Shown here: one piece after another, positions 33,827 to 45,964 of the stretch
Layout of the letters: each line of letters opens with the position of its first letter
Numbering within the stretch: the first letter of the stretch is position 1
Assembly (NCBI GenBank): GCA_020736575.1
Contig: JAGPYM010000003.1
Span: 2,294,001 to 2,358,000 of the forward strand
DNA: 64,000 nt
Direction of reading: 5' to 3'
Source of the DNA: Thelonectria olida
Lineage: Eukaryota > Ascomycota > Sordariomycetes > Hypocreales > Nectriaceae
Position numbers and translations under genes: made by a program
The notes under the pieces: model-generated
Database searches by the model: none
What the model was told of the DNA's origin: nothing
The model's input: only the letters and a program-made list of their open reading frames with translations

Positions 33827-36508
33827 TAGGATACTTTTATAGTGAGCGCTGCTCGAAAGTGATCGATTCATCATCAAGATCAGGAATTGAGACGCTGAAG
33901 CATCATCAACTCTGGGGTTTGCTTTGGAGATGGGCAGCACTTCCGGTTTTGGACAATCGGGATTGTACGTCATCGCCGAATCGCGGGATCCAACGCGGGG
34001 GGGTGCCTAAAATACGCATGTACGAATAGTAAGCAGCAAATTGATCATCATGGGGCCTGGACCATCTGATGGACTGTCGAATGAACGAGCAGTTGGCTGC
34101 CACGCCGGTTAATGGACGATGGCGGCAAGGGAAGAAGAGAGTCTCCATTCACTGAAATCCCATCAGTGAAGGAACGTGGACGTCAAGGGGAATGAATCTA
34201 GAAGTCACCACTGATTGAGTGATTCGTAAACTCACCCGGGGGGGCCCTGTGGGGGGGAATTCATTTCGACGGCTTATTAGGGTCGACGGATGATGACGGC
34301 GTTTGACTTTCCCATGTGGCCGCCTCCAAGTAGCGTTATCGCGACAAGCAACTTACTTACTGCCTTGTGTCCAAGAACGCGGCTATGTAAGGGACAGCAA
34401 GATGGTGCGTTAGGTTATTCATAGCCTTCTTTCTTTTACTGTAGCGATGAATGACGATATTCGCCTCCTCCCTCGACCTCGACGGAGGCAAGGAGGGAGG
34501 GAAGAGTGATGATGGCGTAAGTAGGCCACCATGGCTCACCTGACCAGAGGTCACGGCGCAGACGGGAGCATCAGGTGGCCCAGCGAAGGGGAGATGATGG
34601 ATGGGATGGGAGGCCATCTAGTCAACCAGAATCAATTAAACCGACGGGGGGAGATTGACGGCCTAGACGGACTAAGTTACCCTTTGTCGTTGGTAGGTAG
34701 GCCTTCGTTCAGGTCATCGAAACGGTCGGCGCGTCTTGGTCCGAGATAATTCTGAGTGGTTCATGCCAATGCCCCCATGTCATGCCGTGCTCCGATGCCC
34801 CATGTTGCATGTTGCCCACCATACGAATACATGAAGGCGCCCATGCCGGTCCATCCCATCCGTCGTCGTCGCTGTTGTCGTCGGCTTGGAGGAACCCCCC
34901 AGATACAGACTGACAACGCAACCACCCCCCTTTTCCGGTGTCTTCCATTTGGTCACTGTTTCCCCGCTCGCTGATGAGAGAGAAGCCGAAAGCGAGAGAT
35001 GACTTGATGGTCTTGGCCGTGAATCCATGCGCCTCTGCCACCTGCTGCTGCGCAATGTTTTACTCATGCCCGTGTTGAGCTGTACCTAGGCAATGTATCT
35101 CGGTACCACTTGATCCCGACCCGTTTATAGTTCGAGGTCCCTGACATGAATGACATGGCCGGCTGGATCATGTTGGATGGGCTGGGTCGGTAGTACTTGG
35201 TCGATCCGGCTCATGTTGAAGGTACCTGGCTCTTCTCGTTGCTTCTTGGTGACTGATGTCACTTGTGCAAGATGAGTGATATTCCCCGCTTCAACCAATG
35301 CCTCATGCCGTCTCCCATGTCTCCATATCCCGTCACCTTCCAGAGTCCAGAGGGGGGACCTCGGGATGGGACTCACAAGTACTGACAAGTCACTCACGAT
35401 TGAGGGTATCCGCTGTTATCGACTGGTCGGCCACCCTGTGAAAGGTCCAGGCGCCCTTATCGCTCCATGCACGCCCCTCCCCAGCTTCCATTCCCATTCC
35501 CATTCCCCTCAGCCGGCCCTCGCACCCCCACCGCCGGCCACCTCACACTGAAGCAGCTCCAGACTTCAGTCTCTTGCTCACCTCACTTCAGCTCACTGAG
35601 CCACCAGCTGCTAGCGCCAGTCATCCAGCCCAGGGCCCTTTTCGGCCGCTGCGATGCCCTGGGCTCCCTCACGACTATTGATCCATGGATACTGGGCTGG
35701 CTGACTGTCCCCCTCCCCGGAAACCCCCTCCGTCGCAGTCATCCGGCGGCCCAGTCAGAGTCGATTGCGCCTACGCATGTTCCAGCCTGGCGGGGAGAGA
35801 CCTGTTGGCAGCAAGGACGCAAGGTACCTACCCCAACACACCCCAGGTACCTCCAGCTACATCATCCCGCGCCGCCGCGGTCGGGCTAGGGAGTTAATTA
35901 GGTCTCTATCCTGGGTACTATCCATTGTCCCCTCCAGCTCCCTCAACACTCACTCAGACTCTCAACCCATCAACAACCAGACTGTGAACGAATCTACGAT
36001 ATCAGCTTCAAATCGACGTCCTTCTCTAATTCTTTGACGATTTTTATTCTTTCTCTTCTTCTCTCTCTATAGACTTGAAGCTGGCTGTGCCGCTTCAACT
36101 GCCAACTCCCCCCGCGCTCCTTCGCAAACCGCCGACTGGTACCTCCCTCGTCCCTGGGCTGCTAATCAACGGGACCTGACCCTATCTCGCGAGCTCGAAA
36201 CCGTCGATAACACGACCCGAACCGACACAACGCGATACAGAATAATCCCTTGCGTCACGTTAACCTGACGCTTCTCTCCTTCTTTGGCCACCTTCTCCCT
36301 TCTTTTTCATACTCCAATCGTTGTTCTGCGGAAACGCGAACACTTGTAGGGGCAGGAAACTGCTCCAAACTATCGCTCAACGCTAGCTGAATGCCCTGTA
36401 TGTTGTACCGTACCTCCCTGATCTTCGCCCCTCCACCCGCACCCGCTCCCGCGCCGGTCCCTCATCATCAATCCTCAGCGCGACACCGAAAGGAAAGGGG
36501 AGCTGACC
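33827..36508. other. 2.7-kb intergenic region and long leader of the BCAS3-type gene
   Basis: No gene is supported. The right part is pyrimidine-rich: CCCATT repeats at about 35484-35509 and a long CT tract at 36040-36070 ending in CTATAG. That tract could be a transcription start region or a 5'-UTR intron acceptor. An upstream ATG at 36391 opens a frame that overlaps the main start. Confidence 0.45.
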
Positions 36509-39500
36509 ATGACTCTTCGAACAGCTTCCAAGAAGGACAGGAAGCATGCCAGAGAAAATGGCGGCATCGCTGCTGCCGTGACGAGGCAGACAGCTGGCAA
36601 GTTCGCGTGAGTAGACCCCTCGCGGCCTCGCCGCATGACTCCGACATCCTTATCGCCCTAGTACATGACGACTGACGGACGACCACCCTGGTCACGACAG
36701 GAACTCCAACGACAATAATAATAACAAGGACAAGGACAAGGACAACGCTGGAGGAAGCGGCACAAACACCAGCATCACCAAAAGCCCTGCGACGTCCGCT
36801 ACTTCCTCCCCGCCGGCCGATACCCCCGAGATCAAACCTACTGCTGCCCCCGACAATGTCAACCCCGCCGCCGTCTCTCCCGTGTTGGATGCTTTGTCCA
36901 CCACTCCGGTTTCTGCAAGCACGGCCCCGAGTATGAACAACGACTGGGCGCGAGGCGGCCTGGCTGGCTCGCCAGGTAACTTGATCAGTTTGATGGGTGA
37001 ATCGCCTCCCACCCAACCGTCCTCCTACGAGGATCCAAGTCGACTGCATCACGGATGGGCCGCCAACCGGCCCTACATGAGCCCATCCCCGGCGTCCTTT
37101 TCCCCTCCTTCCAATATTCGACGTCCTCTGAGCTTCCAAATGGAAGCACAGTATCAGTCTCCCGAAACTCCACCTATTACTTCAACTGCTGCGTACCGAC
37201 GTGGTTCGGTGAACTCACCCTTTCCGAGCTCGCGGGTGGGCTCTCATCCGCCCTTGCCTCATCACCCTCAGCCGCACTTTTATGGTATCCCGGATATTGA
37301 CCTCAACATGCCAGCCAACTCCGCCATGAAGGCCGGTGAGAGAGGATACTTTTTTGGATTCGACAAACTCCCTGACTGCCCTGGTTTCCCTGGTGGCCCA
37401 GGCAATGTCGTTATAACCGGCTACGAAGGCGGGTTGGACGTTTACTCTGTCAATAAGAGGGGTTTGGAGCCAGTGGCAAGCCTAAAGGGTTTTCGAGGAG
37501 GGGTCCATCATGCCAAGATCCTTCCATGGACCGTGGACGGGGATAAGGGATCCATCTTCCCCCTGGTGGCGGTGGTCTTACACGGCCCCGTTCTCCCTTC
37601 CGTGACAACACATGACGGAGCTGCGAGCCCAAAACCTGACGGCACTACCAGCCCTCGATCCGTTTTTACTCACCAAGAAGGCTTCGGGCGAAGCTCCCCC
37701 ATCGATTCATATCAGACTTCTGTGGAGATTTACTCGCTCAAGACGAATCAACAGGTGGACGTGCTGCTGCAAGCACCAAAGATTCCCATCAACCCCGAGA
37801 TCTCCGTCACCAACCCAATCTTCCGGCCTCCCCAGGCTAGTGGTGCATTCACAATCAAGGCCGATGCAGGCACAATCGTTGTGTCTTCAGGCATAACTGG
37901 TGAATGCTGGGTATACCTCCAGTTACTGGAGGACCAAAATGGTCACCTCTTTACATGTGTTGGCAAGCTTTGGACTGGTCTCCAACAAAGCCCACGCGGC
38001 GAAGTACCTGAGGAATCTGATAAGACACGCGCCTCGCCTGCTCCGCCTCGACCCAGCCCTCAGACTCCGATCCTCGATCTCAAAGGACGATGGATCGCTT
38101 ATTGCCCTGCGGCTCCGTCCTCCCAAATTTCGCTCAGAGCACATGTTCCTCTACCGATCCTGGGCAAGGCTCCAGGTGTGTCAAGCATCACGCCACCGCA
38201 GCTTCCCCAGAGCTCTGCATCCGTCGACCTCCCGATCTCGGACAGCGTTGTCAATAAGATCGTGCGAGAGACGACCCAGGAGCTGATTCAGGGTGCGAAA
38301 TGGGTTGGACAACAAGGTTTGCAGGCCTGGAACTCGTACTGGAATAGGTCGTCCAGCCCTCAACTACAGCCGCAGCAAGCTCGATCTCCTCCTCAGCAGC
38401 ATTGGGCTCCCCATAGCGACCCGAGCAATTTCCCTCCTACACACGGGTCATCTGGCCAGGCTGTGACCAAGGAGCCCGGGATCGTCTCGATTGTTGACGC
38501 TGAGTCTCTTACGTCCTCATCCACCATCCACCCCCTGGCAACATTTGTGACACCTCTTGGGTGCAGCTTCCTCTCCTTCTCCCCATCCTCTCTGTTCCTG
38601 TTCACCGCTAGTAGCAAGGGTGACGTACAGACAGTGTGGGACCTCTTTCGCATTCAATATACCAGATCATCTCCTCTGCAGGCGACGGTGGCTCCAAACA
38701 CCGGCACAGGGCCCACGGTTCGTCAGGTTGCCCAGTTCTCGCGAATGACTGTCGCACGAATCGTCGATGTTTCTTGGACCGAGGCGCAGGGGGAGCGTAT
38801 TGCAATGGTGACGGAACGAGGCACGGTCCATCTTCTTGATATGCCATCAAGTGCGTTTATCTGGCCGGCACCACGCCGTCGCAAGGCTGTTCAAGAGAGT
38901 GGAACTGCAACTCCAGAACAGGCAAATTCTGCAGTTTCAATCGCCTCGGGTGCCTTTGGCGCAGCGGTCCAGGCGGCCAAGCCTTTCGTAACACGGCCTC
39001 GTCGTGCAAGCGCGAATATTCCTGGTGCAGGAACCACGCTCAAGGACTCGGCTGCCATGGGTGGGCGAGTCATTGCGGCTAGTATCAGCAGCTCGCTCGG
39101 AAAGACTGGAACTGCCCTGAACCAACTACGACATACCGGTGAAAACCGTGTCTCTTTACCGCCTATTTCTGGCCTGCCTGCGGCTTCCTGCGTTACCTGG
39201 ATAAAGAACCGCAGGCATCATGCGCTGTTCGTGACTGGAGATGGCCTCGTGCGAACATTTCTCTGCAAGACCCGACACTCTTCGGCTCAGTCGAGCAAGC
39301 GGATAACACGGGCGAAGATTTATCAGGATTTCAACGTACCAGCTTTGCCAAATGATCTGGTGGCTCCTGCTGTTCGACAAATGATGGATCTAGGAGTCCA
39401 GGAAGAAATACTTGACTTGTCCGACCGTGACATGGATGCAGGAAACACACTCACGCTCAATGCTCGCCCTCGCGTAGCCTCGGTCGACCAAACAATGGAA

Positions 39501-39989
39501 TCGTCGATCCCACAGGCTGAGATAGAGTCTAGCGCCCCATATCAGCCTTTTCACACCGATAGGCGTGTCACTTTGTGTGAACACAGCAGGAGCACCACCG
39601 CCCAGCTGGAGACGGTGTCGGCAATTCTGACCGAGACAAGTTTGGAAGACAAAGCAACATCAAAGAAAAAGAAGAAGAAGGGGCAACCCGCAGAAATTGG
39701 AGCCTCCCAAGATACATCAGAGGCGTGGGCTTTTGGACTGGATATTCCCGTTATCCGACTTGACCTTGGATTACCAGCCGTGGCAGAGGAGGAATACGTC
39801 GGTCCCGATGACCATCTTGCTTTGCCCCAATCTGCAATGGAACGCGTGATGCAGTACGGGGAAGACGACGAGACACAGATTGTTGTCACTACGCGAAGAC
39901 GACGAGGAGCCCATGGAAACAGCCCGGGTGGGGATGGGTTTTTCGAAGATGACTGTGAGGTTCTCGACTTTGCCGATCAACGAGTGTGA
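36509..39989 (+). CDS. BCAS3-type WD40 protein (autophagy-associated family)
   Basis: Two exons, 36509-36606 and 36701-39989; 1128 aa. The start MTLRTASKKDRKHAREN and the GC/G junction join in frame to an Asn/Asp/Lys-rich linker. From about residue 240 a beta-propeller is recognisable (RGYFFGFDKLPD, GNVVITGYEGGLDVYSV, FRGGVHHAKILPW, PLVAVVLHGP, SVEIYSLKTNQQV, TPLGCSFLSFSPSSLFLFTAS and VQTVWDLFRIQY). This is the BCAS3 WD40 domain, related to Atg18/PROPPIN propellers. The middle carries Ser/Pro-rich inserts and the C-terminus is acidic. In animals BCAS3 acts with PHAF1 at forming autophagosomes. A similar fungal role is inference. A lysine run (SKKKKKKGQ) lies near residue 1020. Confidence 0.85.
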
Positions 39990-40498
39990 GGATATTAGAG
40001 CAATCAGGTGCTTGTATGGGACTCGGGATGCGTGCTGCTTCGCTTCGCTCTCCTCTCTGGAGTTTATTTTGAAGGGATGTTTTCCTGCTCAGGGCTATAC
40101 TTTTTGGCATCTGACTGGGATTGTGTGCATGTTACGCATGGATGGCTTAGTTCACGTTCACTCTTTGCGTCTAGGTCCCGCTGGAGTTGTCTGATTCCGA
40201 TCTGTTGGACACATTGCTTATACGGACAGATGCACTCTTTAGGACAGCGTTGGTTTAACGGGCCTGAAGGCCCCATTAAATATAGAAACAGATTTAGATA
40301 CCCATTTCTCTGTAACCAGCTCTTTTGAATTGTGCCGAGTGACGCAGCGCGGGACGTGAGATCGGTTTTCCTCCACCACTATCAGAGCGAGGTCGAAGGC
40401 TTAATTAATTGGCGGATCTTCCTGGACCGAGCCAGTGCCCAGGGCCGCGAACAAATGTATAATCACATTGATACATGTACCAACAGCCATTGTCGCCC
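39990..40498. other. Convergent 3' intergenic region
   Basis: About 510 bp between the stops of the BCAS3-type gene and dpm2. No coding frame of interest. AT-rich stretches at 40275-40330 and 40455-40480 fit 3' processing regions. Confidence 0.5.
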
Positions 40499-41001
40499 TT
40501 AGTTCTTCTTCTTGGCGGCGGCGGCCTTGGCGGCCTTCTTTCTGTTGCTTCGGATCATGACCATGCCGAGGAAGGAGCCCACAACAGCGGAACCAAGGAG
40601 AATGATGATGACGGGGATGCGGATGGCCCAGACGCGGGGAGGGAAGAAGTTCTGGAGCGGGTGGTCATCATCGACAAAGGGCTGAGGCGAAGACAAAAGT
40701 TAGCTTGGTGATGGGACCTGCGACGGAAGATGGAGAGTCGATTTCGGGTGTCGACGTACCATGAGAAGAGTCCAGATGGTGTAGTAGAGGAAGACGACGG
40801 AAGCGGCCACGAGCATGGCGAGACCGACGATTTTGTCCAACTAGAGAGATGTGTGTTAGTTGGAGTCATATTCATGTTTGAGTTGATCATGACATTCTTG
40901 GAACCGAGGGGTTGCGTGGGGAGAAGGAGTCAAGGGTTCAGGGGGTTGAAAGTGGCAATGGGGTGAAGGCAGAATAGGAAGGAAACGGTCGCAATTACCA
41001 T
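40499..41001 (-). CDS. dpm2: Dpm2, regulatory subunit of dolichol-phosphate-mannose synthase
   Basis: Three exons on the minus strand: 41001-40999, 40840-40760 and 40681-40499; 88 aa. The first exon is the start codon alone (ATG/GTAATT), giving M-LDKIVGLAMLVAASVVF. Two membrane segments are present: LAMLVAASVVFLYYTIWTL and IRIPVIIILLGSAVVGSFLG, separated by the conserved PFVDDDHPLQNFFPPR loop, with a Lys/Ala-rich cytosolic tail. This matches DPM2, which stabilises the catalytic Dpm1 in the ER membrane and supports mannose donor supply for N-glycans, O-mannose and GPI anchors; it is also reported with GPI-GlcNAc transferase. The tail with several lysines near the end could act in ER retention. 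It is divergent from cwc22. Confidence 0.93.
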
Positions 41002-41461
41002 GATCGAAAGAAGCGCGAGGCGAGCGAACGTTTGCGATCGGGAAAGAAGGAAGAGGCGAGAGTTTAAAGGAGTGTGGTGATGGTGGTGACGGATGGTACA
41101 AATCAGAAGGTACCCTCCAGCCTGTCCAAAATTATTCCCACGCGGTTTGCAGTTCGGTTCAGGAGGTGATACGTGTAGATCATGCGCGCGAGGGTGAGCC
41201 ACATGCGTTTGAGCCACACCATCATTGGAGCTTCCATATGTGGCGCAGTCTTCCTGGCTTTGGTTGCAGCAATGCTGGCCCGTGCGCCCAACTTTTTTTG
41301 TCGCCTGCACGACTGCCTGCCCAAGTCGCGACAGCAGCTTCTCTCTCACCTCAGCCTCAGAAGCCAGCGATCAACGGGCGAGGATGGTTTTGCCCGCCTC
41401 CACGACGACATAGTCACTCCAGAATTGACATCGCTTCCATCTACGACTCCCAATCATTGCA
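41002..41461. promoter_or_regulatory. Shared divergent promoter region (dpm2 / cwc22)
   Basis: A 460-bp gap between divergent start codons holding both promoters and leaders. A frame running through it is not supported. No specific site was recognised. Confidence 0.4.
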
Positions 41462-44062
41462 ATGATGGCGTCTGCCGAGGTCGATATTCCCCGTCGCGAC
41501 CGCGATCGCGGCTCTCAGCGCGATGGCGACTCCTATCGCCCCTCCAAGGCCCGATCGCGATCACCTCCGCCTGCCGCCCCCGTCCGCACCGAGGAGGAGA
41601 AGCAGGCTGCTGCAAAGGCCGAGTACGAGAAGCTTCTCACGATGCGATCCGGCGGCACCTACATCCCTCCTGCTCGACTGCGCGCCCTGCAGGCCCAGAT
41701 CACGGACAAGACGACCAAGGAGTACCAGCGCATGGCTTGGGAGGCGCTCAAGAAGAGTATCAATGGTCTCATCAACAAGGTCAACACGGCAAACATCAAG
41801 CACATTGTCCCGGAGCTGTTTGGCGAGAACCTCGTGCGTGGTCGTGGTCTGTTCTGCCGGTCCATCATGAAGGCCCAGGCTGCCAGTTTGCCGTTTACTC
41901 CCATCTACGCCGCCATGGCTGCCATTGTCAACACCAAGTTGCCCCAAGTCGGCGAGCTACTGATCAAGCGCCTTGTCATGCAGTTCCGCAAAGGTTTCAA
42001 GCGTAACGACAAGTCCGTGTGTCTTTCCTCGACGACTTTCCTTGCCCACCTCATCAACCAGCAGGTGCAATATGAGATGCTGGCCGGCCAGATCCTACTC
42101 TTGCTTCTACATAAGCCCACAGACGACAGCGTTGAGGTTGCGGTTGGGTTTTGCCGAGAGGTTGGACAGTACTTGGAGGAGATGCAGCCAGCCATCGCCA
42201 TGGCCGTCTTTGATCAGTTCCGAAACATTCTCCACGAGGCCGGAATCGACAAGCGAACGCAGTACATGATCGAGGTCCTGTTCCAGGTGCGCAAGGACAA
42301 GTTCAAGGACCATCCGGCTGTGAAGGAGGAGTTGGATCTCGTGGAAGAGGAGGACCAGATCACCCACAAGGTCGAGCTAGATGGAGAGATCAATGTGCAA
42401 GATGGGTTAAACATATTCAAATATGACGCCGAATGGGAGGAGCACGAGGAGGCATACAAGAAGCTCAAAGCCGAGATTCTAGGCGAGGGTAGCGACTACG
42501 ACGATGACGACGACGATGATGATGACGAGAGTTCCGATGAAGAGGAGGAGGAGACCAAGGAGATGGAGATCAAAGACCAATCCAATGCTGACTTGGTCAA
42601 CCTACGGAGAAAGATTTACCTCACCATCATGTCTAGCGCCGACCCCGAGGAAGCAGTGCACAAGCTGATGAAGATCAACCTGCCTGCGGGTCAAGAGCCA
42701 GAGTTGCCCTCGATGGTTGTCGAGTGTTGTTCGCAGGAGAAGACTTACACCAAGTTCTTCGGCCTGATTGGCGAGCGATTCGCCAAAATCAACCGCCTAT
42801 GGTGCGATCTCTTTGAGCAAGCTTTCGTCAAGTACTACGACACCATTCACCGATACGAGAACAACAAGCTGCGCAACATTGCTATGCTGTTTGGCCACAT
42901 GTTCGCCTCGGATGCTCTGGGCTGGCACTGCCTCTCCGCCATCCACCTGAACGAGGAAGAGACGACGTCGAGTAGTCGTATTTTCATCAAGATTCTCTTC
43001 CAGAACATTGCCGAGGAAATTGGCATGCCCAAGCTACGGATGCGGATGACGGACGAGACATTGCGCCCTAACCTTGAGGGATTGTTTCCCAAGGATAACG
43101 CTCGCAATATTCGATTCTCAATCAACTACTTTACCAGTATCGGCATGGGCGCTCTCACCGAAGAGATGCGAGAGTACCTCCAGAACATGCCCAAGCCGGC
43201 ACTCCCTGCCCCACCAGCCGCTGATTCGGATTCCGACTCGGCATCAAGCTACTCTTCTTACACAGGGTCGTCGTACTCGAGGTCCCGATCGCGATCGCGA
43301 TCTCCTCAAAGGAGCGGTGAACGCGGCCGTTCGCTGTCACGAACTCCATCGCGACGAAAACGGGCCCGTTCTTACAGCGACTCAAGGTCGAGGTCGAGGT
43401 CGAAATCTTACTCCAGATCCAGAACCAGATCCGTCTCGGCACGCGGGCGTGGACGTAGTCCAGGGTCTTACTCTGCTAGCCCTAGACGAGAACGCCGCTA
43501 TAGCAGTGACAGTCGCTCGAGATCTCCTGCACCTCGAGGTGGTCGTGGACGGGCGCGAAGTGCCCCGTATGACTCGCGAAGCCGTTCTCGGACCCCGCCT
43601 CGACAGGGTCGTGCTCGCAGCCGGTCATATAATTCACAAAGCCGATCACCATCTCCAGCTCATAGAGATAAGCGGATGCGCACACGAAGTCGTTCATATG
43701 ATTCTCAGAGTCGGTCTCCCACACCCGTGAAGGGACGAGCTAAGTCTCCAGCCGGGCCTCCACAACGTGGGCGGCCCAGTGGGCGACCTGGACCTGGTTC
43801 ATACCGGCGAAACAGCTCCTCGGTGAGCAGCGGGCATCGGGGCAAACCCAGGCAACACAGCCGCTCACCCTCATATGATTCGCGATCTCCGTCGCCAGCC
43901 CGAAACGGTGGCCGACGAGACTCGTATTCTCGGTCGCGCAGCCCATCGAATCGTGGAGATGATAAGAGATCACTGAGCCCGGTGCCGGCCAAGAGAAGAC
44001 GCTACAGCGATAGCGTGTCGAGGTCGCCACCGCCAACGAAGCGCGGGCGACGAGGAAGTTGA
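41462..44062 (+). CDS. cwc22: Cwc22, pre-mRNA splicing factor
   Basis: A single exon; 866 aa. Two ATGs occur in tandem (41462, 41465). The protein has an Arg/Ser-rich start, the conserved GGTYIPPARLR motif at about residues 64-73, an MIF4G domain (about 95-290; INKVNTANIKHIVPELF, GRGLFCRSIMKAQ), an acidic linker (Asp/Glu run about 345-365), an MA3 domain (about 375-500; LRRKIYLTIMSSADPEEAVHKL, FFGLIGERFAKI) and the block RFSINYFTSIGMGALTEEMREYL. A long RS domain (about residues 590-866) ends the protein. Cwc22 joins the spliceosome before step one, recruits Prp2 for activation, and in many eukaryotes brings in eIF4AIII of the exon junction complex. The missing introns contrast with most genes here. 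Confidence 0.95.
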   Translation: MMASAEVDIPRRDRDRGSQRDGDSYRPSKARSRSPPPAAPVRTEEEKQAAAKAEYEKLLTMRSGGTYIPPARLRALQAQITDKTTKEYQRMAWEALKKSINGLINKVNTANIKHIVPELFGENLVRGRGLFCRSIMKAQAASLPFTPIYAAMAAIVNTKLPQVGELLIKRLVMQFRKGFKRNDKSVCLSSTTFLAHLINQQVQYEMLAGQILLLLLHKPTDDSVEVAVGFCREVGQYLEEMQPAIAMAVFDQFRNILHEAGIDKRTQYMIEVLFQVRKDKFKDHPAVKEELDLVEEEDQITHKVELDGEINVQDGLNIFKYDAEWEEHEEAYKKLKAEILGEGSDYDDDDDDDDDESSDEEEEETKEMEIKDQSNADLVNLRRKIYLTIMSSADPEEAVHKLMKINLPAGQEPELPSMVVECCSQEKTYTKFFGLIGERFAKINRLWCDLFEQAFVKYYDTIHRYENNKLRNIAMLFGHMFASDALGWHCLSAIHLNEEETTSSSRIFIKILFQNIAEEIGMPKLRMRMTDETLRPNLEGLFPKDNARNIRFSINYFTSIGMGALTEEMREYLQNMPKPALPAPPAADSDSDSASSYSSYTGSSYSRSRSRSRSPQRSGERGRSLSRTPSRRKRARSYSDSRSRSRSKSYSRSRTRSVSARGRGRSPGSYSASPRRERRYSSDSRSRSPAPRGGRGRARSAPYDSRSRSRTPPRQGRARSRSYNSQSRSPSPAHRDKRMRTRSRSYDSQSRSPTPVKGRAKSPAGPPQRGRPSGRPGPGSYRRNSSSVSSGHRGKPRQHSRSPSYDSRSPSPARNGGRRDSYSRSRSPSNRGDDKRSLSPVPAKRRRYSDSVSRSPPPTKRGRRGS

Positions 44063-44510
44063 AGGGTGTTGGAGGCACAAGGAAGAACCGAGGAGGGACA
44101 AGACTGAGACATGTTTTAGTGGCCGAGGAAAGCATAGATTGGGTCCGGGGGTTACTTGATGGGAGTTTGTAATATTTGAAAGCGAGGAATCGGCAAAATG
44201 AAAGATCGAAGGCTGTTTGAGCCCATTTTCTTGGTTTTCATCTCAGTATGTGCAGTGTCTTGTGCTCTCGATGTACGGGGTCTGGTATGCGGGTTATGAG
44301 GAAGATGGATAAACAGTTTGAATCGCAACGCGTTAACGAGCTTCGTTACCAACAACTAATTCGTTTGAATCGGGCTGGATCATCACTATTCTGTACCCGT
44401 CATGTTACGGATTTGATGTGGTGGAGATAGATGTAGCTCTTATTGAGTTGGATGGATTTGCCTGCAGTTTTTAGTGTCAAATTGAGGCGAGCTTCTTCAA
44501 CAAGCAATAA
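44063..44510. other. cwc22 3' flank
   Basis: About 450 bp between cwc22 and tRNA-Met. AT-rich, with no coding frame of interest. Confidence 0.5.
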
Positions 44511-44582
44511 AGCAATTTGGCGCAGTGGAAGCGCGCCGGGCTCATAACCCGGAGGTCGCACGATCGAAACGTGCAATTGCTA
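44511..44582 (+). tRNA. tRNA-Met (CAU), elongator type
   Basis: A 72-nt cloverleaf without intron. The acceptor stem AGCAATT pairs with AATTGCT, with discriminator A. The D-arm is GCGC-AGTGGAA-GCGC, the anticodon arm CCGGG-CTCATAA-CCCGG (CAT at 44543-44545) and the T-arm GCACG-ATCGAAA-CGTGC. The A box (TGGCGCAGTGG) and B box are good. A T-run downstream at about 44592-44597 serves as Pol III terminator. The A1-T72 pair is also seen in initiators, but the T-loop starts ATCG and the D-arm is of elongator type. Confidence 0.93.
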
Positions 44583-45604
44583 GCAATCTTATTTTTTGCA
44601 GTTTTCGCAGTTTTTCTTTTAATCTACCCTACGTTCTCCTCCTCTATTTATTTTTCCGCTTGCCTTTCCATTCTCTTTACTTTTGACCACAAGAAATGTG
44701 CATTCAAGGCAAGAATCGTGTGTATTTTTGCCAAGAACATCCCAGTTTTTGTAACAAATTGCAAGGTACTGAAGAGTTGTTGGAGTCTCTGCACAGGTCA
44801 GTTTAATGGCTGTCTTGCTAGGACTAGGGCTACGCCTGACTGTCGGTTGACACTGTAGGTCGCAAGTAGACCAAAACATAGCCGAATAGAGGACAAGAGC
44901 GGAATATCGTGGCATAGAGGATGACCCATCATCCGAAGCTCAAAGAGACGGCAACGATCAGCTGTGATGGGCAAGGATGAAGTGTAGCTCCTCAACACAA
45001 GGCGAACAGGGACCAGACAACGAAGTTAGACCCCCTAGAAGCAGCACCAGGCTGTGAGCTTTCTCGAACAGGTCTCTTTCCAGACGAACGATTCCACCGA
45101 AAGGAAGCCCGTCGTCCTAATTAATATCCCAAGAATGAGACCTGTGCCATTGTCCAGAGAGCGTTGCGGAGCTGTCAGATTTGTTCTTCTTCCCCAGCTA
45201 GCAACTCAAAACAGAGACTACCTATCCAGTTCGAACCCCGACGACCATTCCTCAACTCATTCTTTTCCCGTCTGCTGATACCCTTAAGTCTTCAAAGCTC
45301 CCTAGCTGCTGGGTATTCATCCTGTCTGACTGACCTCGCCCCTTCCCCAGCCAGGCCTGCTGCCGCCGACGTGGGTTGGCTACCTAGGTATTATTATTTC
45401 TCAGCAGGCCCTTGGTTCCCTCCTGAGTAGTACCACTTGCTGCTGGTCACATAAGCTATCGGTCGAAGGACAATGAATTGGTCAGCTGGTATGCCGGGGT
45501 ATCAAAGTCTCCGACAACAACCCAAGTTACATTCACAGAACAAAATCGAAAGCAAAAATTAGACAAAAGAGCAAAAAAGAAACACCGCGTGCTTGTATAG
45601 GAAT
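44583..45604. other. Intergenic between tRNA-Met and tRNA-Lys
   Basis: About 1 kb with T-rich stretches after tRNA-Met and no supportable gene. A TACCTAGGTA palindrome lies at 45381-45390. An A-rich stretch at 45566-45580 is the Pol III terminator (T-rich on the minus strand) of the next tRNA. Confidence 0.5.
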
Positions 45605-45689
45605 AGCCCAATGCGGGGGTCGAACCCGCAGCCTTGAGATTTGTGTACTCTGTAAGAGTCTCACGCTCTACCGATTGAGCTAACCGGGC
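45605..45689 (-). tRNA. tRNA-Lys (CUU) with 12-nt intron
   Basis: On the minus strand GCCCGGT pairs with ATTGGGC, with discriminator T. D-arm GCTC/GAGC, anticodon stem TGAGA/TCTCA, T-arm GCGGG-TTCGACC-CCCGC. The anticodon CTT maps to 45656-45654. The mature 73-nt tRNA is interrupted after position 37 by a 12-nt intron at 45641-45652, the canonical position. Confidence 0.95.
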
Positions 45690-45964
45690 TCAATCTTATT
45701 GGTGTGTGATTGTTGCAGGAGAGTCTGGTATTGCATACTAGGTACCTGAGCTGGGTTGATGTGTTTGTTGAGTGACTGAATTCCTCCCCCGTCAGTTGTA
45801 AACAGGAAACTGAAGCTCAAAGAAATTTCTTATCGATGTTGGCCATTCCACAGGCCATGCCTGGTGGTCTCAAGGTAAGCAGTTGTAGGAAGAAAGACGT
45901 CCAATTACCCAATCAATGTCTATAGTCGTATGATATAATTACAAGGAACTACGCAATCTCCACC

